From: Bacillus sp. V2I10
GTDB lineage: Bacteria; Bacillota; Bacilli; Bacillales; Bacillaceae
DNA: 64,000 nucleotides
Direction: 5' to 3'
Assembly (NCBI RefSeq): GCF_030817055.1
Contig: NZ_JAUSYV010000002.1
Location: 62,001-126,000 of the forward strand
Within the stretch, counting starts at the first letter, position 1. The number at the start of each line of letters is the position of its first letter. The notes beneath the pieces were generated by a model that searched no databases, was not told where the DNA came from, and saw only the letters and a list, made by a program, of their open reading frames with translations. Of the stretch, positions 24,886 to 35,389 are shown piece by piece. Both the position numbers and the translations under genes were made by a program.

Positions 24886-27800
24886 TTACTTCAAAGAAAT
24901 CATCAAAGCACGTGCATCTGCATCTAATTTCTTTTTAGCATTGCTTGAAATGAAGCCTTGTGATGACTTACTGTGTAAATGCTTTAGGAAATCATTCATA
25001 TATTTGACACTCTTTTGATTGTCGTCCTTTTCTGTATAACTCTGCTTTGAAAGCTTTAAATCGTTATTCAAAAGATCCTTCAGCTTCCCTTTCAATTCAC
25101 CGGATTCCGCAAAATCATCCAACACTTTTTGGATTATGTCAAAATCGGAAGAAAGGTCCTTTCCGAGAAACTCCACTTCTGCCAATGAAGTACTTGAATG
25201 GCCTCCATTTTCAGTAATTTCCACCTTATAAAAAACGAATTTTCCTGGATGCTTAATTGTAAAGGCGCGCGTATAGAGACGCCATTCGAATTTTTCATTT
25301 TTTCTTTCATCAAGGACAGTCCACGACTTGCCATCATTTGAGCCTTTTACCACCCAGCTTTTTGGGTCTGCTGCTTGTGAATTCGCATCATTGGTAAGGC
25401 TTGCTCCAGAAGTAAAGGTGTACATTTTGGCCTGTTGCTTCCGTGCCTTAAATTGATATTGAACAGACGGGTTTTGGCTGTTAAACGTCGTTCTCGTTGA
25501 AGAGGTATTGTCGAATAACGGATCTACTCTATTGCTTTCTCCATCTGTTGCACTTCCTGGTTCTGGCATCGTCAGGTCTTTCAATGGTTTTGGTGATAAG
25601 GTTGATCCATCGGTATTACCTGGAGTGATGGAGTTTGGTATGTCTTTTTCTCCGCTGCCCCACTTCGAAGGCTTGGATCCCATGTCAAAATCTAGTCTTG
25701 CACCATTTGAAAGGTCAGTGTGCATAATGTAATTTTTGGTATGGTCTTTGCCATTTAATTTTAAGCCTTGGACATATTTATTGTCCTTGCTGTTATTAGG
25801 TGCGTTGATGACGATTTTTTTCCCATTCTCTAAATGGATCGTCGCTTTCTTAAACAAAGGTGCCCCTATGGCGTATTCCGGGCTTCCCATTTTCAACGGA
25901 TAGAAACCAAGTGCACTGAAGATCTGCCACGCGGACATCTCTCCATTATCTTCATCACCAGCATATCCTTGCCCGATTTCACTTCCAATGTATAGGCGGT
26001 CCAATGCTTCACGAACCTTCTCCTGTGTCTTCCAAGGCTCGGCAGTATAATTGTACATATACATGATATGGTGAGATGGTTGGTTGCTGTGTCCATACAT
26101 CCCCATACGGACATCTCTCGCTTCCCTCATTTCATGAATGACACCGCCATAGTGACCAGCAAACAATCCTGTTTCTGGCGTATTAAAGAACTCATCCAGC
26201 TTGCTGCTTAATCCTTTTTTACCATCATACAGGTTAGCAAGTCCTTGCCCATCCTGTGGTGCATGGAAGGCCATATTCCAGGCATTTGTTTCTGTGTAAT
26301 CCCCGCCCCATTCACGCTCATCAAATTCTTCTGCCGTTGATCTCCACTCACCGGATGCATTCCTTCCCATGAAGAAGTCTACTTCCGGATTGAACATGTT
26401 GACATAGTTCTGGGCTCGGCTGAGATAATAGTTAGCATCAGCTTGATAATTAGATAAATATAGGTCTTTTTTGTCTGCTTGCTTATCAAGTGCCTTTGCA
26501 AGATTTGCAATGGCATAATCGTTGATGTATCCATCCATGGCCCAAGACATTCCTTCACCAGTTGAGGTATTGGTATAGCCATCAAACACGGATGTAGCCA
26601 TTCCTTTTCGACCCGTTCCTGGATTCGGGCTTACAACTGCAGCATTCCGGACAGCCGATTGGTAGAAGCTTTTTACATCAAAATTTTTGACCCCTTTAAG
26701 ATAAGCATCCGCAAATGCCACATCGGAGCTAGTTCCTACCATAAGGTTGGCATAGCCAGGGGAGGACCATCTTGAAATCCAACCGCCGTCCCTGTATTGC
26801 TGGACGAATCCGTCAATCATTTCCCCTGCCTTGGTAGGAGTTAATAGAGAGTAGGCCGGCCAGGTGGTCCGGTACGTATCCCAGAAACCATTGTTTACAT
26901 ACGTTTTACCGTCTACAACTTTAGCACCGGTTTCTGTTGGTGTGTTTTGTCCGGATGCAGGGGAAAACGGGCTTGCATACTTATATTCAGGTTTTTTCGT
27001 TGTACCCACGTTTTCGTACCCTGAGTTTGGATATAAGAATAGACGGTACATATTTGAGTATAAAGTGACTAATTGATCTTCACTTGCTCCTTCGATTTCA
27101 ATGATTTTTAATTTATCTTCCCATTTCTTTTGCGCTTTTTCTTTTATCGTTTCGAACGTGTCTGAAGACTTGATTTCCTGTTCCAGGTTTTTCTTAGCTT
27201 GTTCCACAGAAATCAGTGAGGTTGCAATCTTCATCGTGACCACCTTATCACTTTTTCCTTTTGTATCAAAGCGAATGAACCCAGTAACATTATCTCTGCC
27301 TTCTCCAGAAAGCTTACCGCTGTCAATAATCGGCTTATCAAATGTAGCATAAACGAACATCCGGGTGGCTCCTGCAGAAAGGCTGCCGCTTTTCACATCA
27401 GAGTAGCCTGTGATTTCCCCTGTTTCTGCTTTGATTGTAAGGCCGCCATTATTATTGACATTGTCAAAAATAAGGCTTGAGGTATCACCTGTAAATGTGA
27501 AACGCTGCATTGCCGCATGATCGGTCGGCGAAATTTCCGTCCGAATGCCGTTTTCGAATTTTACGCTGTAATAATGAGGCTTTGCGATTTCATTTGAATG
27601 TTTAAACGCTAATGCACGTTCTTTCTTATTCGCGCTAGGCTTTGCGTCTGTAGAATTAGACGGCATCACTTGGAACGTCTGGCGGTCACCCATCCATGGA
27701 CTTGGCTCATGGCTTAAAGAGAATGACTGAATTTCCGGAAGGTTATCCGCATTATTATTTTGATTATAGCTGTAGAGCCAGCTTGTGGAATCTGCGTTTG

Positions 27801-29121
27801 TTGCAGGAGTCCAGAAGTTGAATCCATGAGGCACCGCTACAGCAGGAAAATTGTTTCCTCTTGAGAAAGTACTATTTGATTGAGTTCCTCTCAAAATATC
27901 CACATAATCTGTAAGACTAGTGTACTTTTTCTTTACTGGATTTCCAGTAATTTTGATATCATCGACAGTGCCCTTAAAGGCTGTAGGCCCTTTAGGATTA
28001 TCATAAGCTACGAGAATCCGGTCAATCGTTTTACCTGCAGCTACCTCACCTATATTGGATTCTTTATAATTCCACTGATTGACATACAGTGTTTTCGATT
28101 TCCCCTGATCTTGTGGATTAAGCTTGATACCATGCTGATCCAACGCATCAAGATCGTGAAGATAGGACCCATCAGTAAACGCAAGGTCTATCGATGCATA
28201 AGTGCTTGAATAATCCGTCTGTTCGCTGTCTGTAAACTCCGGATGAATGTAATATGAAAGTTCTGTATCGCGGGTGATATTAAGATTTACATCGTACACT
28301 TTGTTGTAGGAATATGCTCTTTGATCCGTTAAATGAGTACCGGAATAGGTGAACGCTTTCGTACCTGTCCATCCAGCTTTTGTTTTAGCAGTATATGAAC
28401 TTGTCGGGCCATCACTTATTTCTGATTTCATGTCTGCAGGCGGGGGTGGTGGTACGTCAATTCCGTTGGAGAGGGCGATTTCCGCAAGCTGTGTAATACC
28501 ATCCCCAGCGTTTTTAGTAATATCAATCCGGTAATAGGAGTATTTATTATCATTCTTGAATTCATAAAGGTTCCTCTGAAAACGCTTAATAAAGTCTTCA
28601 TCCGTCCTCTTATCCAGGCTTACCCAGTTCTCACCATCGTTAGAGCCTGAAAGTGTCCACTCTTTTGGGTCTCTGCCATCAGCATCATTAGCAGAAGTTA
28701 AAGCATATTTTACAACAGTCTCTGGTTCAGAAAGCTTTAGTTCGATTGATGCTGTCGGTTCAAAAGCTAGCCATTTCGTATTCACATCTCTGTCCGTTAA
28801 TTTTTCATCCGTTTCATTCGGCGGGTTATTTGCGCTGGCGGTTGCTTTCACTACTTTATGTGTAATATCCCCCTGAATGCCATCGTATTGAATGTTACCA
28901 TCAATACCTAAGGAAATTTTTTTTCCTTTTGCATCGGTTTCTACGTGGTTTTGCCAGGTCGGCTGTGGATTCTCTTCCTCAAATGACGTGAAGAAGTCGT
29001 TTGCAGTTTTTGTTTGTGATTCGGCAGAAACATTCTGAGCAGTCGGATTATATAAGATTCCTGCCAGTAAAGCCGAACAGGTCAGAACATATAAACCTTT
29101 CTTAACGTTTTTTCTGTTCAA
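24886..29121 (-). CDS. Secreted GH92 alpha-1,2-mannosidase with discoidin-type domains
   Basis: A 1411-aa exported enzyme. TTG start with GGAGGTG upstream, signal peptide (about 1-33), an F5/8C (CBM32-like) domain (about 90-220), a linker/jelly-roll region, and the GH92 catalytic part (about 420-1170: SHEPSPWMGDRQTFQVMP, NGFWDTYRTTWPAYSLL, DEDNGEMSAWQIFSALGFYP). A second F5/8C domain lies at about 1220-1340, with a helical tail. The NGFWDTYR and EDNGEMSAW segments carry conserved acidic residues of the calcium-dependent GH92 site. It is the last gene of the sugar ABC operon, so released mannose or mannobiose is likely imported by the adjacent transporter. Confidence 0.9.
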   Translation of the reverse strand: MNRKNVKKGLYVLTCSALLAGILYNPTAQNVSAESQTKTANDFFTSFEEENPQPTWQNHVETDAKGKKISLGIDGNIQYDGIQGDITHKVVKATASANNPPNETDEKLTDRDVNTKWLAFEPTASIELKLSEPETVVKYALTSANDADGRDPKEWTLSGSNDGENWVSLDKRTDEDFIKRFQRNLYEFKNDNKYSYYRIDITKNAGDGITQLAEIALSNGIDVPPPPPADMKSEISDGPTSSYTAKTKAGWTGTKAFTYSGTHLTDQRAYSYNKVYDVNLNITRDTELSYYIHPEFTDSEQTDYSSTYASIDLAFTDGSYLHDLDALDQHGIKLNPQDQGKSKTLYVNQWNYKESNIGEVAAGKTIDRILVAYDNPKGPTAFKGTVDDIKITGNPVKKKYTSLTDYVDILRGTQSNSTFSRGNNFPAVAVPHGFNFWTPATNADSTSWLYSYNQNNNADNLPEIQSFSLSHEPSPWMGDRQTFQVMPSNSTDAKPSANKKERALAFKHSNEIAKPHYYSVKFENGIRTEISPTDHAAMQRFTFTGDTSSLIFDNVNNNGGLTIKAETGEITGYSDVKSGSLSAGATRMFVYATFDKPIIDSGKLSGEGRDNVTGFIRFDTKGKSDKVVTMKIATSLISVEQAKKNLEQEIKSSDTFETIKEKAQKKWEDKLKIIEIEGASEDQLVTLYSNMYRLFLYPNSGYENVGTTKKPEYKYASPFSPASGQNTPTETGAKVVDGKTYVNNGFWDTYRTTWPAYSLLTPTKAGEMIDGFVQQYRDGGWISRWSSPGYANLMVGTSSDVAFADAYLKGVKNFDVKSFYQSAVRNAAVVSPNPGTGRKGMATSVFDGYTNTSTGEGMSWAMDGYINDYAIANLAKALDKQADKKDLYLSNYQADANYYLSRAQNYVNMFNPEVDFFMGRNASGEWRSTAEEFDEREWGGDYTETNAWNMAFHAPQDGQGLANLYDGKKGLSSKLDEFFNTPETGLFAGHYGGVIHEMREARDVRMGMYGHSNQPSHHIMYMYNYTAEPWKTQEKVREALDRLYIGSEIGQGYAGDEDNGEMSAWQIFSALGFYPLKMGSPEYAIGAPLFKKATIHLENGKKIVINAPNNSKDNKYVQGLKLNGKDHTKNYIMHTDLSNGARLDFDMGSKPSKWGSGEKDIPNSITPGNTDGSTLSPKPLKDLTMPEPGSATDGESNRVDPLFDNTSSTRTTFNSQNPSVQYQFKARKQQAKMYTFTSGASLTNDANSQAADPKSWVVKGSNDGKSWTVLDERKNEKFEWRLYTRAFTIKHPGKFVFYKVEITENGGHSSTSLAEVEFLGKDLSSDFDIIQKVLDDFAESGELKGKLKDLLNNDLKLSKQSYTEKDDNQKSVKYMNDFLKHLHSKSSQGFISSNAKKKLDADARALMISLK

Positions 29122-29245
29122 TTAATTCACACCTCCATTAGATTATTATTCAAAACAGCAATGAAAAAGTTATTGCACCCCCCTATAACTTTATGATTAT
29201 TTAGAGATAACAGGCCTCCATTTGGCCAGTCATCTTAAATACTTG

Positions 29246-30067
29246 TCACCCTTTTACTGATCCCGCAAGTAATCCCTTTACAAAAAACTTCCCTAAGAAA
29301 ATATAGACTAATAGGGTGGGAAGGGCAGCGAGCAGTGCCCCAGCCATTTGTACATTCCATTGAACGATTTGGCTTCCTGATAAATTCTGAAGGGCGACCA
29401 TAATCGGCTGTTGGCTGGAAGTCGTGATAGTCACGGCAAACAAGAACTCATTCCAGATGTTCGTGAACTGCCAGATGGCGACCACAACAAATCCAGTAAT
29501 TGAAAGTGGAATCATGATATAACGGAAAATCCGGATAAACCCCGCTCCGTCAATCTTGGCTGATTCTATCATTTCGTCCGGAATGCTAGCATAGAAGTTT
29601 CGGAACATAAGAGTGGTGATCGGGATCCCATAAACCACGTGTACAAAAACGAGTCCCGCGATGGTATTGTACAATCCAATTTCCCGCAGGAATTGAATCA
29701 TCGGAATTAGGATGCTTTGGTAGGGAATAAACATCCCAAATAGAATTAAGGTAAATACAGTGTCTGCGCCTTTGAACTTCCATTTGGATAAAATATAGCC
29801 ATTCAAGGATCCCAAAAGTGCCGATAAAAGCGTGGCCGGAATGACGAGATAAAAAGAGTTCAATAGGTTAGGTGCAAGCTTAGTAAACGCCACAGAATAA
29901 CTGCTGAAATCAAGTGTTGCAGGCAGCTTCCACATCTCTGTCAAGGTGACTTGGTCCAAAGGCTTCAAACTGGTCACGATCATGACATAGACTGGCATCA
30001 GGAATAAAAGGCTGATTCCGACTAACATAAAATATAACAACGGTTTGGTAACGGTTCTAATTGTCAT
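29246..30067 (-). CDS. Sugar ABC transporter permease (MalG type)
   Basis: A 273-aa permease with six membrane helices and the EAA motif EMIESAKIDGAGFIRIFRYI. The C-terminus FFVKGLLAGSVKG is typical of MalG-type carbohydrate permeases. It overlaps the upstream permease by 4 bases. Confidence 0.92.
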   Translation of the reverse strand: MTIRTVTKPLLYFMLVGISLLFLMPVYVMIVTSLKPLDQVTLTEMWKLPATLDFSSYSVAFTKLAPNLLNSFYLVIPATLLSALLGSLNGYILSKWKFKGADTVFTLILFGMFIPYQSILIPMIQFLREIGLYNTIAGLVFVHVVYGIPITTLMFRNFYASIPDEMIESAKIDGAGFIRIFRYIMIPLSITGFVVVAIWQFTNIWNEFLFAVTITTSSQQPIMVALQNLSGSQIVQWNVQMAGALLAALPTLLVYIFLGKFFVKGLLAGSVKG

Positions 30068-31044
30068 TTGGATTCCCCCTTTCTACTGGAGATCAGATAA
30101 GGAACAATAAAGATAGCTACCGAAATAAGCATAACGATGGCGATCGCTGCACCATTTGCATAATAGTTTCCTCGGAAGGTCGTCTCAAACATGTAAACAC
30201 CGGGAACATCGGTGACAAAGTTTGCCCCTGAACCAGTCATCGCATATATCAGGTCAAATATTTTCAGCGAAATATGGGCCATGATGATGACAACACTTAC
30301 CGTAATAGGCCGAAGCAAAGGCAGGATGATATTACGGTAAATTTGAAATTCCGTAGCACCGTCCATTCTCGCAGCCTCTCTAATCTCATCAGGAATTCCC
30401 CTAAGGCCTGCTAAATACATTGCAACCGAGAACCCTGTCATCTGCCATACTGCCGCAATGACTACAGCAATAATAGCGACAGGGATCCCAAATTCGATTT
30501 TCCCCCACTTAAATCCGGCTAATATATTCGTATCGGTATACCATCTTGAATCAAGCCCGATTTTTGTCAAAAAGAGGTTAACTCCTGTCGAAGGATTCAA
30601 CAACCATTGCCACACGACTCCTGTTACGACGAAAGATAATGCCATGGGGAAGAAAAAGATATTCCGGAAGAGCGATTCTCCCTTGATTTTTTGATCTAAT
30701 AAAACCGCAAGGAACTGACCAATAATTATGATTGCCGCAATGAATAAGACGGTAAAAACAATAGTATTGCGCAAATCAGCCTGAAAACGAAAATCGTTAA
30801 ATAAAAATTGATAGTTTTTAAATCCTGCAAATGAGAAATCCGGAACGAGAGAATTCCAATTACTGAGTGATACATAACCCGTCCAGCTGATGAATCCGTA
30901 TACGAAGACCGTAATGAAAAGAATAGATGGCAAGATAAATGCAATGGCTAGAAGATGGTCTTTCGTTAGCTTTTTCTTTCTTTTGCTGTATAGTCCAATG
31001 GACGTTCCGGTCGTTTGGGTTTGTTTGATGATGGGCTGCTGCAT
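30064..31044 (-). CDS. Sugar ABC transporter permease (MalF type)
   Basis: About 326 aa with six membrane helices and the EAA motif EIREAARMDGATEFQIYRNI. Start at ATG 31044 behind AAAGGAGG; the frame is open to 31086 but those codons contain the RBS. Pairs with the MalG-type subunit; no ATPase gene is in the window, so a shared MsmX-type ATPase is likely. Confidence 0.92.
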   Translation of the reverse strand: MQQPIIKQTQTTGTSIGLYSKRKKKLTKDHLLAIAFILPSILFITVFVYGFISWTGYVSLSNWNSLVPDFSFAGFKNYQFLFNDFRFQADLRNTIVFTVLFIAAIIIIGQFLAVLLDQKIKGESLFRNIFFFPMALSFVVTGVVWQWLLNPSTGVNLFLTKIGLDSRWYTDTNILAGFKWGKIEFGIPVAIIAVVIAAVWQMTGFSVAMYLAGLRGIPDEIREAARMDGATEFQIYRNIILPLLRPITVSVVIIMAHISLKIFDLIYAMTGSGANFVTDVPGVYMFETTFRGNYYANGAAIAIVMLISVAIFIVPYLISSRKGESK

Positions 31045-31110
31045 CCCTCTGCCTCCTTTAATGAGAAAAAAGAAAAGAGGAAGCAAAAAATCTCATCCTC
31101 TTTTAGATGG

Positions 31111-32388
31111 TTATTTCAATTCAGAAGAAGCTGCTGTTAGGGTTTCCACAAACCCCTTCACATCTTTCTGTGTCACAAAAATATTGACCGCCTGATTGAC
31201 CTTGGTCAGATAGCCCTCAGGTGCTGCTGAGCCATGGGCCAAGCTTGCAGCTAATTTTGCTTCTTTAAATTCTTCAATCGTATCCTTTCCATACTGATCA
31301 TATTTAGAAACGTCTGCATCCGTACGGGCAGGAATCGAACCTTTTAATGGGTTAAAGGCGTCCTGGCCCTCCACAGAGCCTAATACAGCAAGGAATTTCT
31401 TCACATCATCCGGATTCTTGACGCCTTTTGGAAGCCCGAACGTATCAGTCACAACCATGAATTGCCCTTCTGTATCAGGTGTTGTAATATATCCAAAGTC
31501 TTCATTGACTTTGAGCTTCAAGTCATTCACAAAGTAACCTTTTGCCCAGTCGCCCATGACATTCATTGCTGCTTCTCCATTTGCCACTAATTGGGAGGCA
31601 TCTTGCCAGTTCCGTGAGCTATGGTCTTCGTTGATGTATGAAAGCATTTTCTTGAACGTTTCAACCGCCTCGACTACGTTTTTGTCGTCAAGTGCAAGTT
31701 CACCCTTCCAAAGTTTGGTGTATTCCTCGGCTCCAAGCTTGCCTAACAATACAGTTTCAAATAAATGGGTAGCTGTCCAAGACTCTTTATCACCCAGCGC
31801 TAACGGAGTGATACCCTTTGCTTTTAACTTATCTGCCACTTCAAAAAACTCGTCAAAAGTAGTCGGGGCTTGGAGGCCATTTTCTTCAAATAACTTTTTG
31901 TTGTACCATAGAACATTTCCGCGATGAATATTAACAGGAACGGAGTAAATCTTTCCATCCTTGCTTACCATATCTATTAAATCTTGTGGAAACTTGTCCT
32001 TTAATCCTTCTTTGTCGTATAAATCATCGATTGGTTCCATTTTACCCGCCTTTACCCATCCTTCATTCAACTCGGCTCCGCCATGGATCTGGAAGGTTGC
32101 AGGAGGATCGTTTCCTTGCATCCGGCTTGCCAGGACCGCTTTCGCATTCGTTCCGGCACCGCCTGCAACGGCTGCATTTTCAATCGGAACATCCGGGTAT
32201 TTCTCTTCGAAAAGCTTTATTAGTGCTTTTAATCCATCTTCTTCACCGGCTCCGGTCCACCAGCTAAAGATTTCAATTTTCCCTGAATCCTTTTTATCTC
32301 CGCCATCCCCTGCGCTCTCTGATGAGCTGCAGGCAGAAAGAATCAAAGAAAACGCCAATAATATAGGTAACCATATCCTCTTTTTCAA
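31111..32388 (-). CDS. Carbohydrate ABC transporter substrate-binding lipoprotein
   Basis: A 425-aa family 1 sugar-binding lipoprotein, lipobox LSACS, with EIFSWWTGAGEEDGLKALI and GDWAKGYFV. First gene of the operon leading to the GH92 enzyme. TTG start with GGGGGAA upstream. A cre site lies 24 bases before the start, so CcpA repression by preferred sugars is expected. Ligand is probably a mannosyl-oligosaccharide, inferred from context. Confidence 0.92.
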   Translation of the reverse strand: MKKRIWLPILLAFSLILSACSSSESAGDGGDKKDSGKIEIFSWWTGAGEEDGLKALIKLFEEKYPDVPIENAAVAGGAGTNAKAVLASRMQGNDPPATFQIHGGAELNEGWVKAGKMEPIDDLYDKEGLKDKFPQDLIDMVSKDGKIYSVPVNIHRGNVLWYNKKLFEENGLQAPTTFDEFFEVADKLKAKGITPLALGDKESWTATHLFETVLLGKLGAEEYTKLWKGELALDDKNVVEAVETFKKMLSYINEDHSSRNWQDASQLVANGEAAMNVMGDWAKGYFVNDLKLKVNEDFGYITTPDTEGQFMVVTDTFGLPKGVKNPDDVKKFLAVLGSVEGQDAFNPLKGSIPARTDADVSKYDQYGKDTIEEFKEAKLAASLAHGSAAPEGYLTKVNQAVNIFVTQKDVKGFVETLTAASSELK

Positions 32389-32411
32389 GCTTTATTCCCC
32401 CTTCGTTTGTA

Positions 32412-32425
32412 TGAAAACGTTTACA
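32412..32425 (-). promoter_or_regulatory. CcpA-binding cre site
   Basis: TGTAAACGTTTTCA on the minus strand matches the cre consensus TGWAANCGNTNWCA exactly. It lies just downstream of a TATAAT (32431-32436) that I take as the -10 of the ABC/mannosidase operon; no good -35 is visible, which suits activation by the adjacent AraC-type regulator. Confidence 0.8.
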
Positions 32426-32544
32426 GTTACATTATAAAAAAAGATTCTAGCTAATATAGATAGAATTTTCTGCATTTTATTATGATTTTCTGTACTTTTT
32501 TAGGGTCTGAACCCCCGAACTTAAATACTTCGCTAACTTCTGCT

Positions 32545-33960
32545 TCAGTCACCAGAATGCTGCTTATTAAATTGCTTCGGCGAAATCAGGTAGTGTTTTT
32601 TAAATACCCTGCTAAAGTAGTTTGGATCCTTGTAGCCAATCATGTGGCTTATCTCTTTCAAACTATATGTATTTTCATTTAATAATTGTCTTGCTTTGGC
32701 AAGTCGAGCCTCAGTGAGATAATCTATAAATGTCGTTTGGGATGTCTCCTTAAAAAGCTTTGTAAAATAGGTAGGACTTAGTTTTACATGATCAGCTACC
32801 TGTTCCAGGGTGATTGGTTCTTGGTAGTACAAATCGATAAATTTTTTAGCTTTTTCAATCGGATTATTTGAATGATAAAACTCCGATACCTTCATACAGA
32901 GATTTTGTATAAATTCCTTCCATTCGACTTCTGTTTGCGGAAAAGAAAGTTGATGGATAGATATCGAAATGCCTTCCCGTACAAGCCTTTCTCTGATTTT
33001 TATATACAACTCGTTCTGTTCCATTTTTCCTAGAAGCTGCTTAACTATTGAAAGGGCTGAGGGTATTTCACCCTGAAAAACACAGAAGAATAATTCTTCT
33101 AATTCCTCAATTAACTCTTCTTTCTTAGCAAAAGGAAGACAATATAGAGTCTGGTTGTCTTTTTTCAATGCCCGAAGAGTTTGTAACGCTTCCTGATATG
33201 AATAGGGAAGTTGCTCCACTTTTGAATAAGGATATCCTATGCCAATCCAGATCCTTGTTGTGATAGCGGATACGATTTTCTTCGCTAAAACGAGCGCTTC
33301 CATCTTGGGATGCTCTTTTGTACTAATAAATAGGGTTACATACTTTTGGCCATAGTAAACAGTAATATGCGGATACGGGGAATACCGTTTCAGCAACTGC
33401 TGAAATAAATCGTCATTCCCACAATCCCCTAGATCTGCGACAAAGAAAAAACCGCTTTGCATGTCCGGATACAGTTGCCTTTGCTGTGTCAGCAATTCCT
33501 CCCTCACATCATATTGGAGAATCTTTAAGAGGAAGTTTTCCTGAGCAAAATACATATACTCTTCTTTTTGGTGTGAGACTGCTCTCTCGTTTATTATTTC
33601 TTCACAGACTCTTGATATCGCTTCCATCGTTTCTTCTTTCTTTCCCGGCTTCAAGATATATTCTTTGACGCCCTCTTTCATTGCCTCTTTGGCATATTCA
33701 AAAGAATCATAAGCCGAAACCAAGATGAATTTGATTTCCATCTTCCTTTTCCGGATCTGTCGAATGGCCTCAATTCCATCAATCCCTGGCATTTTAATAT
33801 CCATTAACATAAAATCAGGTTGAAGAAGCTCTGCTAATTCAATTGCCTCCCTCCCGTTTGAAGCCTCTCCTGCCACTTTAATATCACTGAAATTTTTTTC
33901 TAGAAACATTCTCATAGCCTTGCGTTCTAGCATTTCATCATCAGCGATCACTACGTTCAT
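32545..33960 (-). CDS. AraC-type response regulator (YesN family)
   Basis: A 471-aa regulator with a receiver domain (Asp54 in FMLMDIKMPGIDG), a middle region and a C-terminal double HTH of the AraC family (ITLEQVADHVKLSPTYFTKL, then YSLKEISHMIGYKDPNYFSR). It overlaps the kinase gene by 20 bases, and the sugar ABC operon follows on the same strand. It very likely activates that operon. Confidence 0.92.
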   Translation of the reverse strand: MNVVIADDEMLERKAMRMFLEKNFSDIKVAGEASNGREAIELAELLQPDFMLMDIKMPGIDGIEAIRQIRKRKMEIKFILVSAYDSFEYAKEAMKEGVKEYILKPGKKEETMEAISRVCEEIINERAVSHQKEEYMYFAQENFLLKILQYDVREELLTQQRQLYPDMQSGFFFVADLGDCGNDDLFQQLLKRYSPYPHITVYYGQKYVTLFISTKEHPKMEALVLAKKIVSAITTRIWIGIGYPYSKVEQLPYSYQEALQTLRALKKDNQTLYCLPFAKKEELIEELEELFFCVFQGEIPSALSIVKQLLGKMEQNELYIKIRERLVREGISISIHQLSFPQTEVEWKEFIQNLCMKVSEFYHSNNPIEKAKKFIDLYYQEPITLEQVADHVKLSPTYFTKLFKETSQTTFIDYLTEARLAKARQLLNENTYSLKEISHMIGYKDPNYFSRVFKKHYLISPKQFNKQHSGD

Positions 33961-35389
33961 ATAACTTCCCCTCCTTTGGCAACAGTAATTTTATAGATGT
34001 TCCTTTCCCAGGGGCTGATAAGATCTCTATAACATGGTTGTAGTGATAAAACAGCTGAAGCCGTCGAATCACATTTATTAGACCGATACCTGTAGAATGA
34101 CCTACGTGAGGAAGTTGATGTCCACTGGATGAAAAGGTTAACAAAGAATTAATCTGTTCCCCTGACATCCCTGCGCCATTGTCCCTTATTTCTACAACTG
34201 TGTTCTGTTCCTCTTTATATACGTGAAGGGATATTTCCCCTCCTTCTTCTTTACCCTCCACCCCATGAATGAAGGAGTTTTCAACCAGGGGCTGTAAGGA
34301 CAGTCTCGGGATTTCAATATCTAAACATTTATCCTCTACATGCTTATGAAAGGTAATCCGATCGCCAAATCGGGTTTGCTGAATATAAAAATAGTCGGTT
34401 ACGGCATCTACCTCTGCCCTTAACAATACGGATTTTTTATTATCGCCTAAACTATACCGTAATAAAGAAGAGACAGAATCTATCAAACGTGATGTATCTT
34501 CTGCATTTTCGAGATACGCCATCCTTGAAACCGTATTCAATGTATTAAATAGAAAGTGGGGATTAATCTGATTTTGCAGATGCTTTAGTTCCAATTCTTT
34601 AAACAGCCTGTCAAGCTCTGATTTCTCTTCCATTTCAATGATGTACTGACGGATATTGTCACGCATTGTATTAAACGTATTTCCGAGGAGCTTTAACTCA
34701 TCATTGGATTCAATGTGAACGGCTTGACCATCAAACTTTCCAGCAGAGATTTCATTGGCTGCTCTAGATAGGCTTTGAATTGGACGGTTAATGCCCTTTG
34801 AAAACCATATTGCAAAAGAAATGGCCAGTAAGACCGTAGTATTAAACAGAAAAAAGGTAAACCACTTGAATGATTCATTTCGCTGTTCCATTCCTGCAAA
34901 GAAAGATTGATAGTCTGTTAACTCTAAATCAATTAGAGACATAGTCGTCTCTTGTAAATAAGTTGAAGTCTTTCGTGCTTCTCTCAGATGTTTCGTATAT
35001 TGGACAATGTCATCACGAATGACAAATCCGACCGTCATCTCACATTCTAATATAAAATTCTTGATGGTATTGATATATTTCTGGAGTTGGATGGGGTCTA
35101 GGCTATTTTTATTCGTCTTCAGCTCTATTATGCTACTTTCTAATAAATGGCGAACCTTATGAAACTCCTGAATGGAAGTTTGATTTTTCTCAACCACATA
35201 AGCATTGGTTTTTTCATATAGAAGATTTGAATTTTGCGAAATTTGATTCATTAATAAAAAACGTTCGAAACTTGCATCATACTCTAACAAGAAAGTTCGA
35301 CTGCTAAAATAAATAGAAACAGACACTACATTAAATAAAACAACAAAGGCAAAAAAGGAAAGGAGCAGCTTACTTCGTATGGTTTTCAT
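33941..35389 (-). CDS. LytS/YesM-like sensor histidine kinase
   Basis: About 482 aa: an N-terminal membrane helix, an extracytoplasmic domain of roughly 160 residues, a second helix (WFTFFLFNTTVLLAISFAIW), HAMP, the His_kinase motif NQINPHFLFNTLNTVSRMAY and HATPase_c (IRDNGAGM, STGIGLINV). Start at ATG 35389 with AAGGGAA upstream. It overlaps both flanking genes, giving a binding protein-kinase-regulator chain like the D-xylose sensing XylFII-LytS-AraC system of clostridia. Confidence 0.9.
   Translation of the reverse strand: MKTIRSKLLLSFFAFVVLFNVVSVSIYFSSRTFLLEYDASFERFLLMNQISQNSNLLYEKTNAYVVEKNQTSIQEFHKVRHLLESSIIELKTNKNSLDPIQLQKYINTIKNFILECEMTVGFVIRDDIVQYTKHLREARKTSTYLQETTMSLIDLELTDYQSFFAGMEQRNESFKWFTFFLFNTTVLLAISFAIWFSKGINRPIQSLSRAANEISAGKFDGQAVHIESNDELKLLGNTFNTMRDNIRQYIIEMEEKSELDRLFKELELKHLQNQINPHFLFNTLNTVSRMAYLENAEDTSRLIDSVSSLLRYSLGDNKKSVLLRAEVDAVTDYFYIQQTRFGDRITFHKHVEDKCLDIEIPRLSLQPLVENSFIHGVEGKEEGGEISLHVYKEEQNTVVEIRDNGAGMSGEQINSLLTFSSSGHQLPHVGHSTGIGLINVIRRLQLFYHYNHVIEILSAPGKGTSIKLLLPKEGKLYERSDR

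Noticed and set aside
31961..32437. 158-aa plus-strand ORF
   Set aside because: Complete antisense overlap with the sugar-binding lipoprotein gene; shadow frame.
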